From positions 1 to 64,000 of the forward strand of contig JAYELZ010000256.1 of the NCBI GenBank assembly GCA_034717835.1: a DNA stretch of 64,000 bases, given 5' to 3'. Under the pieces are notes generated by a model. The model was not told the origin of the DNA. It worked only from the letters and a program-made list of their open reading frames with translations, and searched no databases. Origin of the DNA: G713 sp034717835 (GTDB lineage Bacteria > Chloroflexota > Anaerolineae > B4-G1 > SLSP01). Below are positions 31,981-41,315 of this stretch, piece after piece (the first letter of the stretch is position 1; every line of letters begins with the position of its first letter). Made by a program: the position numbers and the translations under genes.

Positions 31981-33489
31981 TTATTCTCGTGCTCTTAGAT
32001 GTGGGTAGAGCAATACCTCGCGGATGGAGCTACGATCGGTGAAGAGCATCGCCAGCCGATCCACCCCTAGTCCAAAACCTCCGTTGGGCGGCATCCCGTA
32101 TTTCATCGCGCGGAGGTAGTCTGCATCCAGAGGCTGGGCTTCTTCATCCCCGGCCTCACTGGCGCGACCTTGTTGTAAGAAGCGCTGTTCTTGTTCAAAG
32201 GGATCGTTGAGCTCCGTAAAGGCATTCCCCATTTCCATCCCCCCAACGAAGAGCTCGAAGCGCTCGACGTGAGTGGGATCGTCTGATTTTTGCTTGGCTA
32301 GCGGTGAAATTTCCACCGGATAGTCGTGGACAAAGGTGGGCTGAATTAGTTCCGGTTCCACCGCCGAAAGTAAATTGTCCACCAAGTGCCCCCAGGTGGC
32401 GTCAGTGGCGGCTTCATAGCCCTGCGCGCGCAGCGTGGCACGAAGTGCGTCCGCTTCACGGTAGGCGGTGTAATCGATCCCCGTTCCTTGTTGGATGAGC
32501 TCGCGGAGCGAGATGCGCTGCCAGGGGGGGCGGAGGTCAATAGTGTGTCCCTGGTAGGGGAGCTGTTGAGTGCCCAAGACTTCCTGCGCCGCGTGTGAAA
32601 GCATTTGCTCGGCTGTGGTCATCATGCCGGAGAGATCGGTATAAGCGCAGTAGAGCTCTAATTGGGTGAACTCTGGGTTGTGTTTGTAGGAGACGCCTTC
32701 ATTGCGGAAGTCGCGGCCAATTTCGTAGACCCGCTCGTACATTCCTACCAACAGCCGCTTGAGATAGAGCTCAAAGGATATCCTGAGGAAGAGGTCTTGC
32801 TTGAGCTGGTTGTGGTAGGTGGTGAAGGGACGGGCGGCAGCGCCACCATAGACCGGTTGGAGAATAGGGGTTTCAACTTCCAGGTATTCTTCCTTATCTA
32901 GCCAGCTGCGCAACGCGCTAATCATGCGGGAGCGGATGCGGAAGATCTCCCGCACTTGAGGATTGGTCGCCAGATCAACATAGCGTTGCCGGTAACGTTC
33001 TTCTACATCGGAGAAGGCGCCATAACGGGTTACGTGACCTTCCCCATCCTCATATTCTTTGGGCAGAGGCAAAGGGGTGATGGTTTTGCTGAGCATCCGG
33101 AGAGTTTGAACTCCCACGCTAATTTCTCCGGTGCGCGTGCGGAGCAAGGAGCCACTGGCTTCTATAAAATCGCCTAGATCAAAGGTCTTCTTAAAGAGCC
33201 GATAGCTTTCTTTAGCCATCTGGTTGGCACGTAGTAGGAGCTGGAGTTTGCCATGCCCATCTTCAAGGTGCGCAAAGGCAATTTTCCCCATTACTCGCTT
33301 GCCCACTAGCCGTCCTACTACGGTGACTGTGGGCGCGGGTAGTTGTGCGGCTTCACTTTCCTCATAGCTGCGCAGGGCCTCGGCGGTGGTATGGGTACGC
33401 GCTACGTGTTGAGGGTAGCCAGAGATGCCGGCAGCCTGTAGCTCACGCAATTTTTCTAGACGTTGCTGTTCTAGAGCATTTAATTTCAT
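31981..33489 (-). CDS. lysS: Lysyl-tRNA synthetase, class II
   Basis: 502 residues from the ATG at 33489, preceded by AAGGGGAAACAAG; an upstream in-frame ATG (33519) lacks a ribosome-binding site and falls in a hairpin. The N-terminal OB-fold anticodon-binding domain is followed by the class II catalytic core. The core contains RYRQRYVDLATNP, FRIRSRMISALRSWLDKEEYLEVETPIL (motif 1 region), YEIGRDFRNEGVSYKHNPEFTQLE (motif 2) and GLGVDRLAML (motif 3). It charges tRNA-Lys. The order greA then lysS on the minus strand is common in bacteria and suggests co-transcription. Confidence 0.96.
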   Translation of the reverse strand: MKLNALEQQRLEKLRELQAAGISGYPQHVARTHTTAEALRSYEESEAAQLPAPTVTVVGRLVGKRVMGKIAFAHLEDGHGKLQLLLRANQMAKESYRLFKKTFDLGDFIEASGSLLRTRTGEISVGVQTLRMLSKTITPLPLPKEYEDGEGHVTRYGAFSDVEERYRQRYVDLATNPQVREIFRIRSRMISALRSWLDKEEYLEVETPILQPVYGGAAARPFTTYHNQLKQDLFLRISFELYLKRLLVGMYERVYEIGRDFRNEGVSYKHNPEFTQLELYCAYTDLSGMMTTAEQMLSHAAQEVLGTQQLPYQGHTIDLRPPWQRISLRELIQQGTGIDYTAYREADALRATLRAQGYEAATDATWGHLVDNLLSAVEPELIQPTFVHDYPVEISPLAKQKSDDPTHVERFELFVGGMEMGNAFTELNDPFEQEQRFLQQGRASEAGDEEAQPLDADYLRAMKYGMPPNGGFGLGVDRLAMLFTDRSSIREVLLYPHLRARE

Positions 33490-33513
33490 CTTGTTTCCCC
33501 TTCTGCTGATATA

Positions 33514-33546
33514 AGACATCCGGTTTCTTTGAGAAATCGGATGTCT
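33514..33546 (-). promoter_or_regulatory. Strong hairpin between greA and lysS
   Basis: AGACATCCG (33514-33522) and CGGATGTCT (33538-33546) pair perfectly, and TTTCT/AGAAA inside extends the stem. No T-run follows on either strand, so it is more likely an mRNA-processing or leader structure ahead of lysS than a terminator. Confidence 0.55.
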
Positions 33547-33568
33547 GGGTTAGCAATTAGTTATAGGG

Positions 33569-34039
33569 CTACGCAATGCTTAAAATATTGAAGATGATAT
33601 CGCCATCGGGAGCCGCTACTATGGCTTGGTCGCCAATCTGCTTGTTCAACAAGGCCTCGCCTAAGGGCGACTCATTGGAAATTTTCCCATTCCGGGGATC
33701 AGCTTCGGCGGAACCGACTACGTGGTAAACTTCCGGGGTGGTAGTTCCCTCTTCTTCTATTGTAACGCGGCAGCCGACGATGACAATGTTATTATGAACT
33801 TCGTTTTCAATGAGAACTGCACGGCGGAGCTGGTGTTCGATGGTTTGAATTTGTCCCTCAATGAAGGATTGTTCGCGGAGGGCGTCCTCTAACTCAGCAT
33901 TTTCAATCAGTTCTCCTTCTTCCAAGGCTTCATGCAAGCGCGCTGCTACTTCTCTACGCCGCACTTGGATTAGATGTTGAAGTTTATCTTTTAGCTCTGC
34001 ATACCCTTCTTTGGTAATGTAGACTGGGCGTTGATTCAT
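33569..34039 (-). CDS. greA: Transcription elongation factor GreA
   Basis: 156 residues, normal for GreA. It rescues backtracked RNA polymerase by inducing RNA cleavage. The N-terminal coiled coil begins ITKEGYAELKDKLQHL, and the acidic tip is EEGELIENAELEDA, matching the usual GDLSENAEY.A region. The C-terminal FKBP-like domain ends with NESPLGEALLNKQIGD. AAGGAGAAA precedes the ATG. A putative promoter (TTGACC then AAATAC, 17-base spacer) lies between 34082 and 34112 on the minus strand, just after the upstream terminator. Confidence 0.95.
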   Translation of the reverse strand: MNQRPVYITKEGYAELKDKLQHLIQVRRREVAARLHEALEEGELIENAELEDALREQSFIEGQIQTIEHQLRRAVLIENEVHNNIVIVGCRVTIEEEGTTTPEVYHVVGSAEADPRNGKISNESPLGEALLNKQIGDQAIVAAPDGDIIFNILSIA

Positions 34040-34125
34040 AAAATTTAATTTCTCCTTCCTAGAGGTTGCTGTGACATGTATTTGGATGATTTACCAACTT
34101 GGTCAAAGTGGTGAGGTGGTGAAAT

Positions 34126-34157
34126 ACAAAAAACCCGAGAGTGCCATTGTGGCGCTC
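34126..34157 (-). terminator. Intrinsic terminator of the REC-ParA / histidine kinase operon
   Basis: Read on the minus strand: GAGCGCCA, loop CAA, TGGCACTC (one G-T pair), then TCGGG and a TTTTTT tract. Confidence 0.85.
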
Positions 34158-34276
34158 ACAGGTAAATGGATAATACCATAGGTTGAATCTTTGTAAAGTT
34201 GATGGCGAATAAAATGTACTTAGTTGGAGCGGTTTGGTCATTGTTCAACCGCTATTTTTCGTTTCTCGGAGGGTTG

Positions 34277-35482
34277 CTATTCTGGCCTGCTGGGTGTCTG
34301 ACAGGGGAGGGCGAAAGCAAAAGTGCTCCCTTGGCCTAGCTCACTTACGGCCCAAATGCGGCCGTGATGCGCAGTGATAATTTGACGGGAGATATGAAGT
34401 CCCAGCCCAGAGCCAACCGCGCGTTCTTCACTGCCGGGCAGCCGGGAGAATTTCTGGAAGAGGAGGGCGAGATGCTCTTGCGAGATGCCCTCTCCATGAT
34501 CGGCGACGCTTACTATTACCTCGCCAGCTTGTACTTCGCAAGTTACATCGATAATGGTCTGTGGAGCCGCGTATTTGACGGCATTGGAGAGAAAGTTGAG
34601 TAGCACTTGTCCAATCCGTTGGGCGTCTCCAGTTACCAGCGGTAATTTCTCAGAGCAGGTTTGGTTAATTTGCATGTCGCGTTGAGCGGCGCGCGGCAGG
34701 ATTACGTTGACGGCCTGGGAGATAATAGCAGGAAAGGAGAGTTCGCTCTTTTTCATGGTTACGCGCCCAGATTCCAGCTGTGCCAGATCTAAGAATTGAT
34801 TGATCAGTGCTCCTACTCGCTCCGCTTCTTGTTGGATGATTTGAATGAATTGTATACTTAGTTCGTGGTTAAGATTGGGGCGTTCTAACAAATCTGCATA
34901 AGAGAGGATGGAGGTCAACGGCGTGCGTATCTCGTGGACAATTTCGGCAATCCAGTCATTTTGTTGGAAGAGGCGCGCATTTTGCACGGCCACCGCGGCG
35001 ATGTTGGCTAACGTCTCCAAAGTTTCTACGTCTTGTAGCGTAAAATGGTGAGTTTGTTGGTGTGTTAGGACTTCCAGCACCCCGATAATTTGGGAGCCAA
35101 AAGGCATCGGCACGGCGATGATGGAACGGACCTCGCTATTCAGGGGGAGATTATACATGCGCGGGTCAGACTCCGCATCCTCCACGATAGCAGTCTGTTT
35201 TTGTTGGATTACCCAACCGGCCAGACTACCCGTGATGGGAACTTCGGCGCTTTCTAGCACCGAGGTTTTGGGCCCACAAGAGGCGGCGAAACGTAAGGAG
35301 TTCTCGCTATCCATCAGCAAGATCGAAGCCGCCCCAGCCGCGGTCATGTCGCGCGCAGATTCGACGATGCGCAGTAATAGCGGTCGCATTTCTAGGGTGG
35401 AGTTGAGCTGCCGGCTGATAGCAAGTATTTGTTCCAGGGTATTGATTCTCTGTCGCAGTACAGATGCTTCCGATGAATTCAT
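34277..35482 (-). CDS. GAF-domain sensor histidine kinase (cytoplasmic)
   Basis: 401 residues, no membrane segment. A short coiled coil (about 5-28) leads to a GAF domain (about 30-172) that may bind a small ligand. Next come the dimerisation/phosphoacceptor domain with His183 in VHEIRTPLTS and an ATPase domain. The ATPase motifs are NFLSNAVKYA (N box), DHGEGIS (G1), FQKFSR (F) and GSGLGLHI (G2). It lies 52 bases downstream of the REC-ParA gene on the same strand and is ended by the terminator at 34126-34157, so the two form an operon. Phosphotransfer to the REC domain is a reasonable inference. Confidence 0.9.
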   Translation of the reverse strand: MNSSEASVLRQRINTLEQILAISRQLNSTLEMRPLLLRIVESARDMTAAGAASILLMDSENSLRFAASCGPKTSVLESAEVPITGSLAGWVIQQKQTAIVEDAESDPRMYNLPLNSEVRSIIAVPMPFGSQIIGVLEVLTHQQTHHFTLQDVETLETLANIAAVAVQNARLFQQNDWIAEIVHEIRTPLTSILSYADLLERPNLNHELSIQFIQIIQQEAERVGALINQFLDLAQLESGRVTMKKSELSFPAIISQAVNVILPRAAQRDMQINQTCSEKLPLVTGDAQRIGQVLLNFLSNAVKYAAPQTIIDVTCEVQAGEVIVSVADHGEGISQEHLALLFQKFSRLPGSEERAVGSGLGLHISRQIITAHHGRIWAVSELGQGSTFAFALPCQTPSRPE

Positions 35483-35534
35483 AAATTCCCTTTGATTATT
35501 CCCCAGCGTAAGGGATGAAGAAAATTGGATTAGG

Positions 35535-36674
35535 TTACAATTGTTTTAGTATGTCGTCAACTAGCATTTTGACCTGTTTTGAGATTAAGCTGGCGGGGCG
35601 GCTGACCACCATTGGCCGGTGGGTAGTCCAACTTTCCTGTGCTAAATCTGGTGAGGGGGGAATATTTCCCAGGATGTCTTGATGCAGTTGCGCTTTGATC
35701 TGCTCTCGAGTGACTGCGGAGGCCGCCCGGGCACGGTAGACAAGCTCCAGTTTAATTCTATTTTCTTCGATGTTCAATATCTGTAGTTGGTGGAGCATTT
35801 TTTCGGCGAGTTTAAGCGTGATATTATCTGGCGCTAGGGTGAGTAAAATGTAATCGGCTTGCTGGAGGAGTTCATTGACTGGGGGCGCAACAGATGGCGG
35901 CAGATCAAAGAGTAGATAATCATAGTGCTTTTTCAAGAGCGTGTGCAAGGAAGCGACGGAATCCCGAGTTAGGAGAGGGGTCGTGCCCGTCGGTGCAGCC
36001 GTGGCCGGGAGAAGGCGTAATTCGGCAGAGTGGGAGAGCATTTGATCTTCTAGGGCGTTTAGGGTTAGTCGTGTAGATTCTTGTGCGAGCAATTTTTGCA
36101 AGTTCCTATCTGTTGCCTGTCCCATTTGTAGAGCCAGCGATCCACTACCATTTTTTAATTCCACTAGAATAACTTTTTTCTCAGGCACTTCGCTGCTGAG
36201 GGTAATGGCTGTATTGAGCGCCAGAGTACTGTTTCCGGTGCCGCCTTTGACCGGCAGGAAGGTGATGACTTTGCCGCGTGTGCGGGTTAATTCTTGTTGC
36301 CGGGCGGTACGTTGCAGCAGCGCTTCCACACGGGTCGTCAACTCGGCGGGGTGAATGGGTTTAGTAATGTAATCATCTGCTCCAGATTGAAACCCCTTGA
36401 TCTTGTCCGCCAGAGTGCTCTTGGCGGTGAATAAGAGGATGGGAATGTTGGCAGTTTGAGGATTCCCGCGTAATTCTTGGGTTACCTTGTACCCGTCCAT
36501 TTGGGGCATCATCACATCCAGGACGATAAGATCAGGTGGTGTTTCTGTGATACTGGCCAATCCTTGTTTCCCTGAAGATGCGGCTTGGATGACATACCCT
36601 TTGCGCTCCAACATCAAACCGATTAAGCGTAAGGCTTCCAGATCATCATCTATAATTAAGACGTTGTATGACAT
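35535..36674 (-). CDS. Response-regulator receiver fused to a ParA/CpaE-like ATPase
   Basis: 379 residues. Residues 1-122 are a receiver domain with the acidic pocket (IIDDDL), phospho-acceptor Asp53 in VLDVMMPQMDG, and Lys105 in YITKPIHP. From about 135 a ParA/MinD-type ATPase follows. Its deviant Walker A reads KGGTGNST (143-150); the second Lys of KGGxGKT is Asn148 while the signature Lys143 stays. This resembles CpaE proteins, which also often lose it. FDLPPSVAP (switch II) and LTLAPDN follow. CpaE-like proteins help place pilus machinery, but no tad/cpa pilus genes are here, so the localisation role is only a guess. It is the first gene of an operon with the GAF kinase. Confidence 0.85.
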   Translation of the reverse strand: MSYNVLIIDDDLEALRLIGLMLERKGYVIQAASSGKQGLASITETPPDLIVLDVMMPQMDGYKVTQELRGNPQTANIPILLFTAKSTLADKIKGFQSGADDYITKPIHPAELTTRVEALLQRTARQQELTRTRGKVITFLPVKGGTGNSTLALNTAITLSSEVPEKKVILVELKNGSGSLALQMGQATDRNLQKLLAQESTRLTLNALEDQMLSHSAELRLLPATAAPTGTTPLLTRDSVASLHTLLKKHYDYLLFDLPPSVAPPVNELLQQADYILLTLAPDNITLKLAEKMLHQLQILNIEENRIKLELVYRARAASAVTREQIKAQLHQDILGNIPPSPDLAQESWTTHRPMVVSRPASLISKQVKMLVDDILKQL

Positions 36675-37033
36675 GGGGTAGTCTCCCCGGTTGCTGTTTC
36701 GTGGTTAGATTCTCTGGAACAGATTATACGCTTAAGAGAGCAAAACTTCAAGGTGGCTAATTAGTTTCCTGAAGGTTTCTGTAGTGAGATGTTCTTTTTT
36801 ATGGAAGAGGCATAGTGCAGCTATTGTTATTCCATGTATGTTTAGGGCATTTCTAACCAAAAGTAGCATGAGGGAGTTTTGGGGATAGAATAGTTTATAT
36901 TCAGTTGTGTAGTTGCCAATCTTATCTTTCCGATGTATTATGAAGGGAAGTTTTGGGAAGAGTCCATGTATAGCAATGGTTGGGTAAGCTATCCTTTTTT
37001 AGATTCATGCTGACATCCCAACAGGTGTGCTCT
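36675..37033. other. Divergent intergenic region, no gene seen
   Basis: It lies between the leftward REC-ParA gene and the rightward large kinase gene. It is A+T-rich and must contain both promoters. Candidate -10 elements are GATTATAC near 36722 and TAGAAT near 36889, but neither has a convincing -35. In-frame starts TTG (36980) and ATG (37007) precede the chosen kinase start. Confidence 0.4.
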
Positions 37034-40000
37034 ATGGGTATTAAGTTTGAAATTTGGCGGCAACCAGGACAATTCTCATTGATGTTCCCAGAGTCTTGGG
37101 TGGGTTTCATTTTGATGGGCCTTTACTTGGTTCTGGGGGTGGGGTTTCTATTTGCGCGGCGCAATGATTTCAAGCGTATGGATCTCAAAGCCTGGTTCAT
37201 TTTTGTTGTGACTCTCTTCCTGCTCTTGCCGGCCAGTGCCGGTTTGATTGTCTCGCGGTCAGTGGGAGGGGTGCTGTTGATTGTTCCGGTTACTGTGTTG
37301 CGCTCTCCCCCCACACTTTCTCTTGTGGCGTTATTGATAGTAAGTGCGCTTAGCCTGTGGTGGGGGCCGGGACCGGGAGCGGTTGCCGGCTTTTTGGCGG
37401 GGGTGGCGAGTGCTTGGGTTTCTCCGCAAATTCTGGTTGACACTTTTGCCTGGGCGGTTTGGGGTATGTTGTTGGGAGAGCTCTGGCAGCAGCCTTATCA
37501 GGGCAGTCTTTTTGATATTTTACGTTTACCGTCGGTTGTTCCGGTGGGAGCTGCTTTAGCTCCTTTGATATTGCTCAGTTTCAATCGTTTAGTTGAATCT
37601 ATGTCTCTGGGCACGCTGCTGGTTGTTGATTATGCAGTTGCTCCTTTTCGTGATGCGGGGTTACTCTGGCTGTTGAGTGGCTTGGCAGTGGGAATTATTT
37701 TCACAGTGCTCTTCTGGCTGTGGCCCGACATTCGTCCGGTGCAACGTTCGGACATAATCTCTCTCTTCCGGCGTTCATTACGCGCACGTTTAATGATTGC
37801 ATTGGTACCGCTCCTGGTGTTGAGTATTGTCTTCTCGATTATGGCTGTTACCCAGCAGGCGCTCTCACTCGCTCGCCAACAAGCCTTGGGGGAGATGGCG
37901 CGGAGCGCTGATACCGCGGCTAGCGGTATCGCTAATTTTTACTACACCGGTTCCAATTTGCTGGAGGAATTCTCTGTCGCTCCAGCTCTGCGTGAACCAG
38001 ATACCCGCGCGGCAGTCTTGCAAACCGATCGTCGAGTAGTGCCTTTCTTCCAAGAAATGCTCCTGGTGGATGCTGACGGCGCAGTAGTAGTTTCTGTCCC
38101 CCCCGATATCCCTGTGCCTCCGCTGACGGCGGAGGAACAGGAACTGATAGCACAAGCCTTAGACTTTGGCATGTCACGCTCTACGCATGTGACGGCTCTT
38201 CCTGGTGGCGAACAACGACTGACATTCATCCATCCCCTTTTGGAGGGGGATGTCGCTGTCGGTGCAATTCTGGGGCGGGTGGATTTTAGCATCAACCCTA
38301 GTACCAAGCGCGTTCTAGAGACCTTACAGGGCACTCGCGGCGAGGGAACCGGTTTTATCTTGGATGATCGGAATGTAATCATTGCTTATCCCGATCCCCG
38401 TGTTGTGTTGCGCCCGTGGAAACCAAGTGAGAATGTAGTCTCATATCCAATGGAAAATGGCGCAGCGTATGAAGATGTCGGCCCAGATGGGAATCGAGTG
38501 TTGGTGTATCTGCGCGAAGTAGTGCGCGGGATTACAATGGTGATTCGCTTGCCCTTCACGGTGGTTTTAGAGGCGGCGGCTTTTATCTCTAATCCTTTGC
38601 TGTACGTGCAATTGGGCACCGGCATTTTGTTGGCTTTGATCTTGTCCTTGTTGGCCGCGCGCATTACCCGCCCGCTGGAGGCGCTCTCTGAGGCAACTCA
38701 TCAAATCGAACAAGGGAATTTGGAAACCCCGGTGCATATCTCTGGCGAAGACGAGGTGGCGCGATTGGGGAGCTCTTTCGAGTTGATGCGACGCCGTTTG
38801 CGTGACCGGTTGAATGATCTCTCACTTCTCTTGCAAGTTTCGCAGTCTGTTTCTGCAACTTTGGAATTGAAGGAAGGGGTTCCGTTAATTCTGGAAGGTA
38901 TATTGGCGGAGACTCAGGCGGTTGTCGCTCGTTTAGTAGTTTTGAAGAGCGATGAGTACTCTCAACAGCTATTCTCGGTGGGAGCAGAGCATGAGACATT
39001 CGCACAACTAGATAAGGCTATCATTATAGCCTTGCAGCGCCGCCACGAGCCGTTGGTGAGCCAATATCTGCGGCGAGAAAATATCATGCCGGCGCTCAAC
39101 GATGTCTTGCGCAGTTTGGTCGCTTTCCCGGTGCGGATTCACCAGCAGATGGTCGCGGTGATGTGGGTGGGCGCTAGTGAGCCGGCGGCCTTTGACGAGG
39201 CCCGTATGAATTTCCTCAACACGCTGGTAAGTCAAGCCGCGGTTTTGGTGGAGAACACGCGGCTCTTCCAGGCAGCAGAGGGAGGGCGCCAACGCTTAGC
39301 TGCCATTTTGTCCAGCACTACGGACGCTATCTTGGTCACGGATCAAGAACAGCAGCTGCTATTGATCAACCCGGCTGCACAGCGTATCTTGAAGTTGAGC
39401 GAACTGGCTTATGGGCGTCCAGTGGCACAATTGGAGCAGATTCCCGCCCAACTTAAAGAGGTGCTAGTCCGCCCGTATGATAAACCGGCGGCTTCTCCGA
39501 CTGTAGAGGTTGAATTGTCGGATGGAAGAGTATTTGTGGCTAGCGTGGCGCCTGTCAAGAGTCTCTCTGAGATTGAAAATGGTAGTCGGGTGGTGGTGCT
39601 ACGGGACGTGACGCATTTCAAAGAATTAGATGAGATGAAGACCGAGTTTGTGTCCACCGTCTCCCATGATTTACGTGCCCCGCTTACTTTTATTCAAGGT
39701 TATACGAGCATGTTGACGATGGTGGGGCAGCTGAACGATAAGCAGCAAGAGTACATGCAGCGGATTCTAAAGGGGATTGAGCAGATGAAAGACCTGATTG
39801 ATGATCTGCTCAATCTACGTCGGATCGAGGCCGGAGTGGGGATTGTCACCGAGCCGTGTCGCTTGGGGTTGGTGATGTTGGAAGCAGTGAGTTCTATGCG
39901 CGCACGGGCGGTGGAGAAAGGCATCTCATTGCATTTGGAGCCTTCCGAAGGTACGTATTCTGTCATGGGAGATCGTATTCTGCTCCGTCAAGTTATCAGC

Positions 40001-40327
40001 AATTTGATCGATAATGCCATCAAATATACCTCAGCTGCAGGAGAGGTACGCCTTGGACTAGTGGCCAACGAGCGCGATGCAGAGGTAGTGCTACACGTCA
40101 CCGATACCGGGATGGGGATCTCGGTGGAGGAGCAGCTCCGGCTTTTTGAGAAATTCTATCGCATAAAGCGGCGGGAAACCACCAGCATCCCCGGGACTGG
40201 ATTGGGATTAGCGTTAGTCAAATCGATTGTGGGCCGGCACGGAGGGCGCGTCTGGGTAGATAGCAAACTTAATGAGGGAGCCACCTTTTTTGTAGCGTTG
40301 CCTATGGTATTAGCTGCGGAAACGTAG
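37034..40327 (+). CDS. Large membrane sensor histidine kinase (multi-TM, Cache-like, HAMP, GAF, PAS, HisKA, HATPase)
   Basis: 1,097 residues from the ATG at 37034 (starts at 37007 and 36980 are possible). The first ~230 residues hold six or seven hydrophobic helices, an integral membrane module I cannot assign. After another helix (about 250-275) comes an extracellular region (about 280-500) that looks like a double Cache sensor (GEGTGFILDDRNVIIAYPD). Next are a membrane helix, a HAMP domain (about 542-595, ITRPLEALSEA), a GAF domain (about 610-760) and a PAS domain (about 765-870). His878 is in STVSHDLRAPLTF, and the ATPase domain has NLIDNAIKYTS, DTGMGIS and GTGLGLALV. No partner regulator is adjacent on this strand; the REC-ParA protein encoded divergently is a candidate. 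A terminator follows. Confidence 0.9.
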   Translation: MGIKFEIWRQPGQFSLMFPESWVGFILMGLYLVLGVGFLFARRNDFKRMDLKAWFIFVVTLFLLLPASAGLIVSRSVGGVLLIVPVTVLRSPPTLSLVALLIVSALSLWWGPGPGAVAGFLAGVASAWVSPQILVDTFAWAVWGMLLGELWQQPYQGSLFDILRLPSVVPVGAALAPLILLSFNRLVESMSLGTLLVVDYAVAPFRDAGLLWLLSGLAVGIIFTVLFWLWPDIRPVQRSDIISLFRRSLRARLMIALVPLLVLSIVFSIMAVTQQALSLARQQALGEMARSADTAASGIANFYYTGSNLLEEFSVAPALREPDTRAAVLQTDRRVVPFFQEMLLVDADGAVVVSVPPDIPVPPLTAEEQELIAQALDFGMSRSTHVTALPGGEQRLTFIHPLLEGDVAVGAILGRVDFSINPSTKRVLETLQGTRGEGTGFILDDRNVIIAYPDPRVVLRPWKPSENVVSYPMENGAAYEDVGPDGNRVLVYLREVVRGITMVIRLPFTVVLEAAAFISNPLLYVQLGTGILLALILSLLAARITRPLEALSEATHQIEQGNLETPVHISGEDEVARLGSSFELMRRRLRDRLNDLSLLLQVSQSVSATLELKEGVPLILEGILAETQAVVARLVVLKSDEYSQQLFSVGAEHETFAQLDKAIIIALQRRHEPLVSQYLRRENIMPALNDVLRSLVAFPVRIHQQMVAVMWVGASEPAAFDEARMNFLNTLVSQAAVLVENTRLFQAAEGGRQRLAAILSSTTDAILVTDQEQQLLLINPAAQRILKLSELAYGRPVAQLEQIPAQLKEVLVRPYDKPAASPTVEVELSDGRVFVASVAPVKSLSEIENGSRVVVLRDVTHFKELDEMKTEFVSTVSHDLRAPLTFIQGYTSMLTMVGQLNDKQQEYMQRILKGIEQMKDLIDDLLNLRRIEAGVGIVTEPCRLGLVMLEAVSSMRARAVEKGISLHLEPSEGTYSVMGDRILLRQVISNLIDNAIKYTSAAGEVRLGLVANERDAEVVLHVTDTGMGISVEEQLRLFEKFYRIKRRETTSIPGTGLGLALVKSIVGRHGGRVWVDSKLNEGATFFVALPMVLAAET

Positions 40328-40347
40328 CTTAGAGTGAGGTCAATTGC

Positions 40348-40397
40348 ACCCGTCAACCGTTGGTATTTTGCTAGCGGCTGACGGGTTTTGGTTTTTA
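40348..40397 (+). terminator. Intrinsic terminator after the large kinase
   Basis: ACCCGTCA (40348-40355) and TGACGGGT (40379-40386) pair, with CCG/CGG pairing inside, followed by TTTGGTTTTT. Confidence 0.85.
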
Positions 40398-40411
40398 AGT
40401 ATGAGGGATGT

Positions 40412-41137
40412 TTACCGTGCTCGGTAGCGTTCCCAGAGGGTGGATAATGTCTTCTCTAGACGTTCGCCTAGGGCTGCTCCCCGTGGCGTGGTGACATCAT
40501 CCTCGTTTTCGAAAACGGCGTAAGGCATTCGCGTTCCTTTGATGGTTAGATATTGCGTAGCGTCCCCCTTGACAGTTTCCCAATCATCCTCACGGTAGAG
40601 CCGCTCAAGTTTTTCATCGCTCAAGCTATGCTCCAGGAGGCTGTCGGGGCGTGCTGGATTGGCGCGGGCGCGATTCTTGCGTAGAGATTCCGCGTAGGAG
40701 ACATGGACATACAGCAAACTCCCGTGTTGCAAAATTTGGGGGGAGAGGTGTTGGTAAGCGGCTTGATATCCTCCGTGTTCCGTGCCGCGCGAGAACTCTA
40801 TCAGCGTAGTATATTGCTGCTGATAACGAGGGTGGTCGCGTAGGCGTTTGTCATACTCCAGTCCCAGGCGTTCAATTAACAAATGCCAGAAGTATTCCTC
40901 TTTGAAATAACCTTGCGCATCGCTGTGCAAACGGGGGTATCCCCTGCGGTTGAGCAGGGCGTCTTCCTCGAACCAGGTCCAGAGCAGGGGGAAATCATCA
41001 ATGCTATCTAGCTTGCCGACATGGAAACGGGATTGGCGTTCCGCCAGCGGGGTCTTGGTTAAATAGTCAATAATTTCACTCTTGCCGGCGCCTGGCCGAG
41101 CATTGAGTATCAATATGGGAAAGATGTTGGAATTCAT
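40412..41137 (-). CDS. P-loop NTPase of unknown function
   Basis: 241 residues. The N-terminus has a Walker A motif (ARPGAGKS, residues 13-20) right after a beta strand (FPILILN), as in small nucleoside/adenylate-kinase-like P-loop proteins. A likely Walker-B-like strand is LLYVHVSYAES (near residue 140), and basic residues nearby (RKNRARANP) could act as a lid. Hydrophobic transmembrane segments are absent. I do not recognise a characterised family; kinase activity on a small molecule or a regulatory NTPase role are both possible. The ATG is preceded by AAAGGAGAAACTA, itself preceded by a heptad repeat. It is the last gene of the leftward M50-HEAT-peptidase group, though a 178-base gap separates it from its neighbour. 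Confidence 0.6.
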   Translation of the reverse strand: MNSNIFPILILNARPGAGKSEIIDYLTKTPLAERQSRFHVGKLDSIDDFPLLWTWFEEDALLNRRGYPRLHSDAQGYFKEEYFWHLLIERLGLEYDKRLRDHPRYQQQYTTLIEFSRGTEHGGYQAAYQHLSPQILQHGSLLYVHVSYAESLRKNRARANPARPDSLLEHSLSDEKLERLYREDDWETVKGDATQYLTIKGTRMPYAVFENEDDVTTPRGAALGERLEKTLSTLWERYRAR

Positions 41138-41156
41138 TAGTTTCTCCTTTGAAAAT

Positions 41157-41190
41157 AAGTCTAAAGTTGCCAGTCAAAAGTCTAAAGTTT
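41157..41190 (-). repeat. Heptad repeat upstream of the P-loop gene
   Basis: On the minus strand the sequence reads in 7-base steps: AACTTTA GACTTTT, then GACTGGC AACTTTA, then GACTTAT. It ends next to the ribosome-binding site of the P-loop gene. The same kind of repeat occurs at 50147, 50777 and 63885. Confidence 0.7.
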
Positions 41191-41315
41191 GCTGCAAAAC
41201 CCAGGCGTTCGCGTTAGTGCAGCATTTTTGTGGTTGTTGGTGTAAGATATGTAGCCGGATGGAGGGGGTGAGTCTACGGCAAAAAGCAAAAATTTCACCG
41301 CAGGACATAGAGGGC

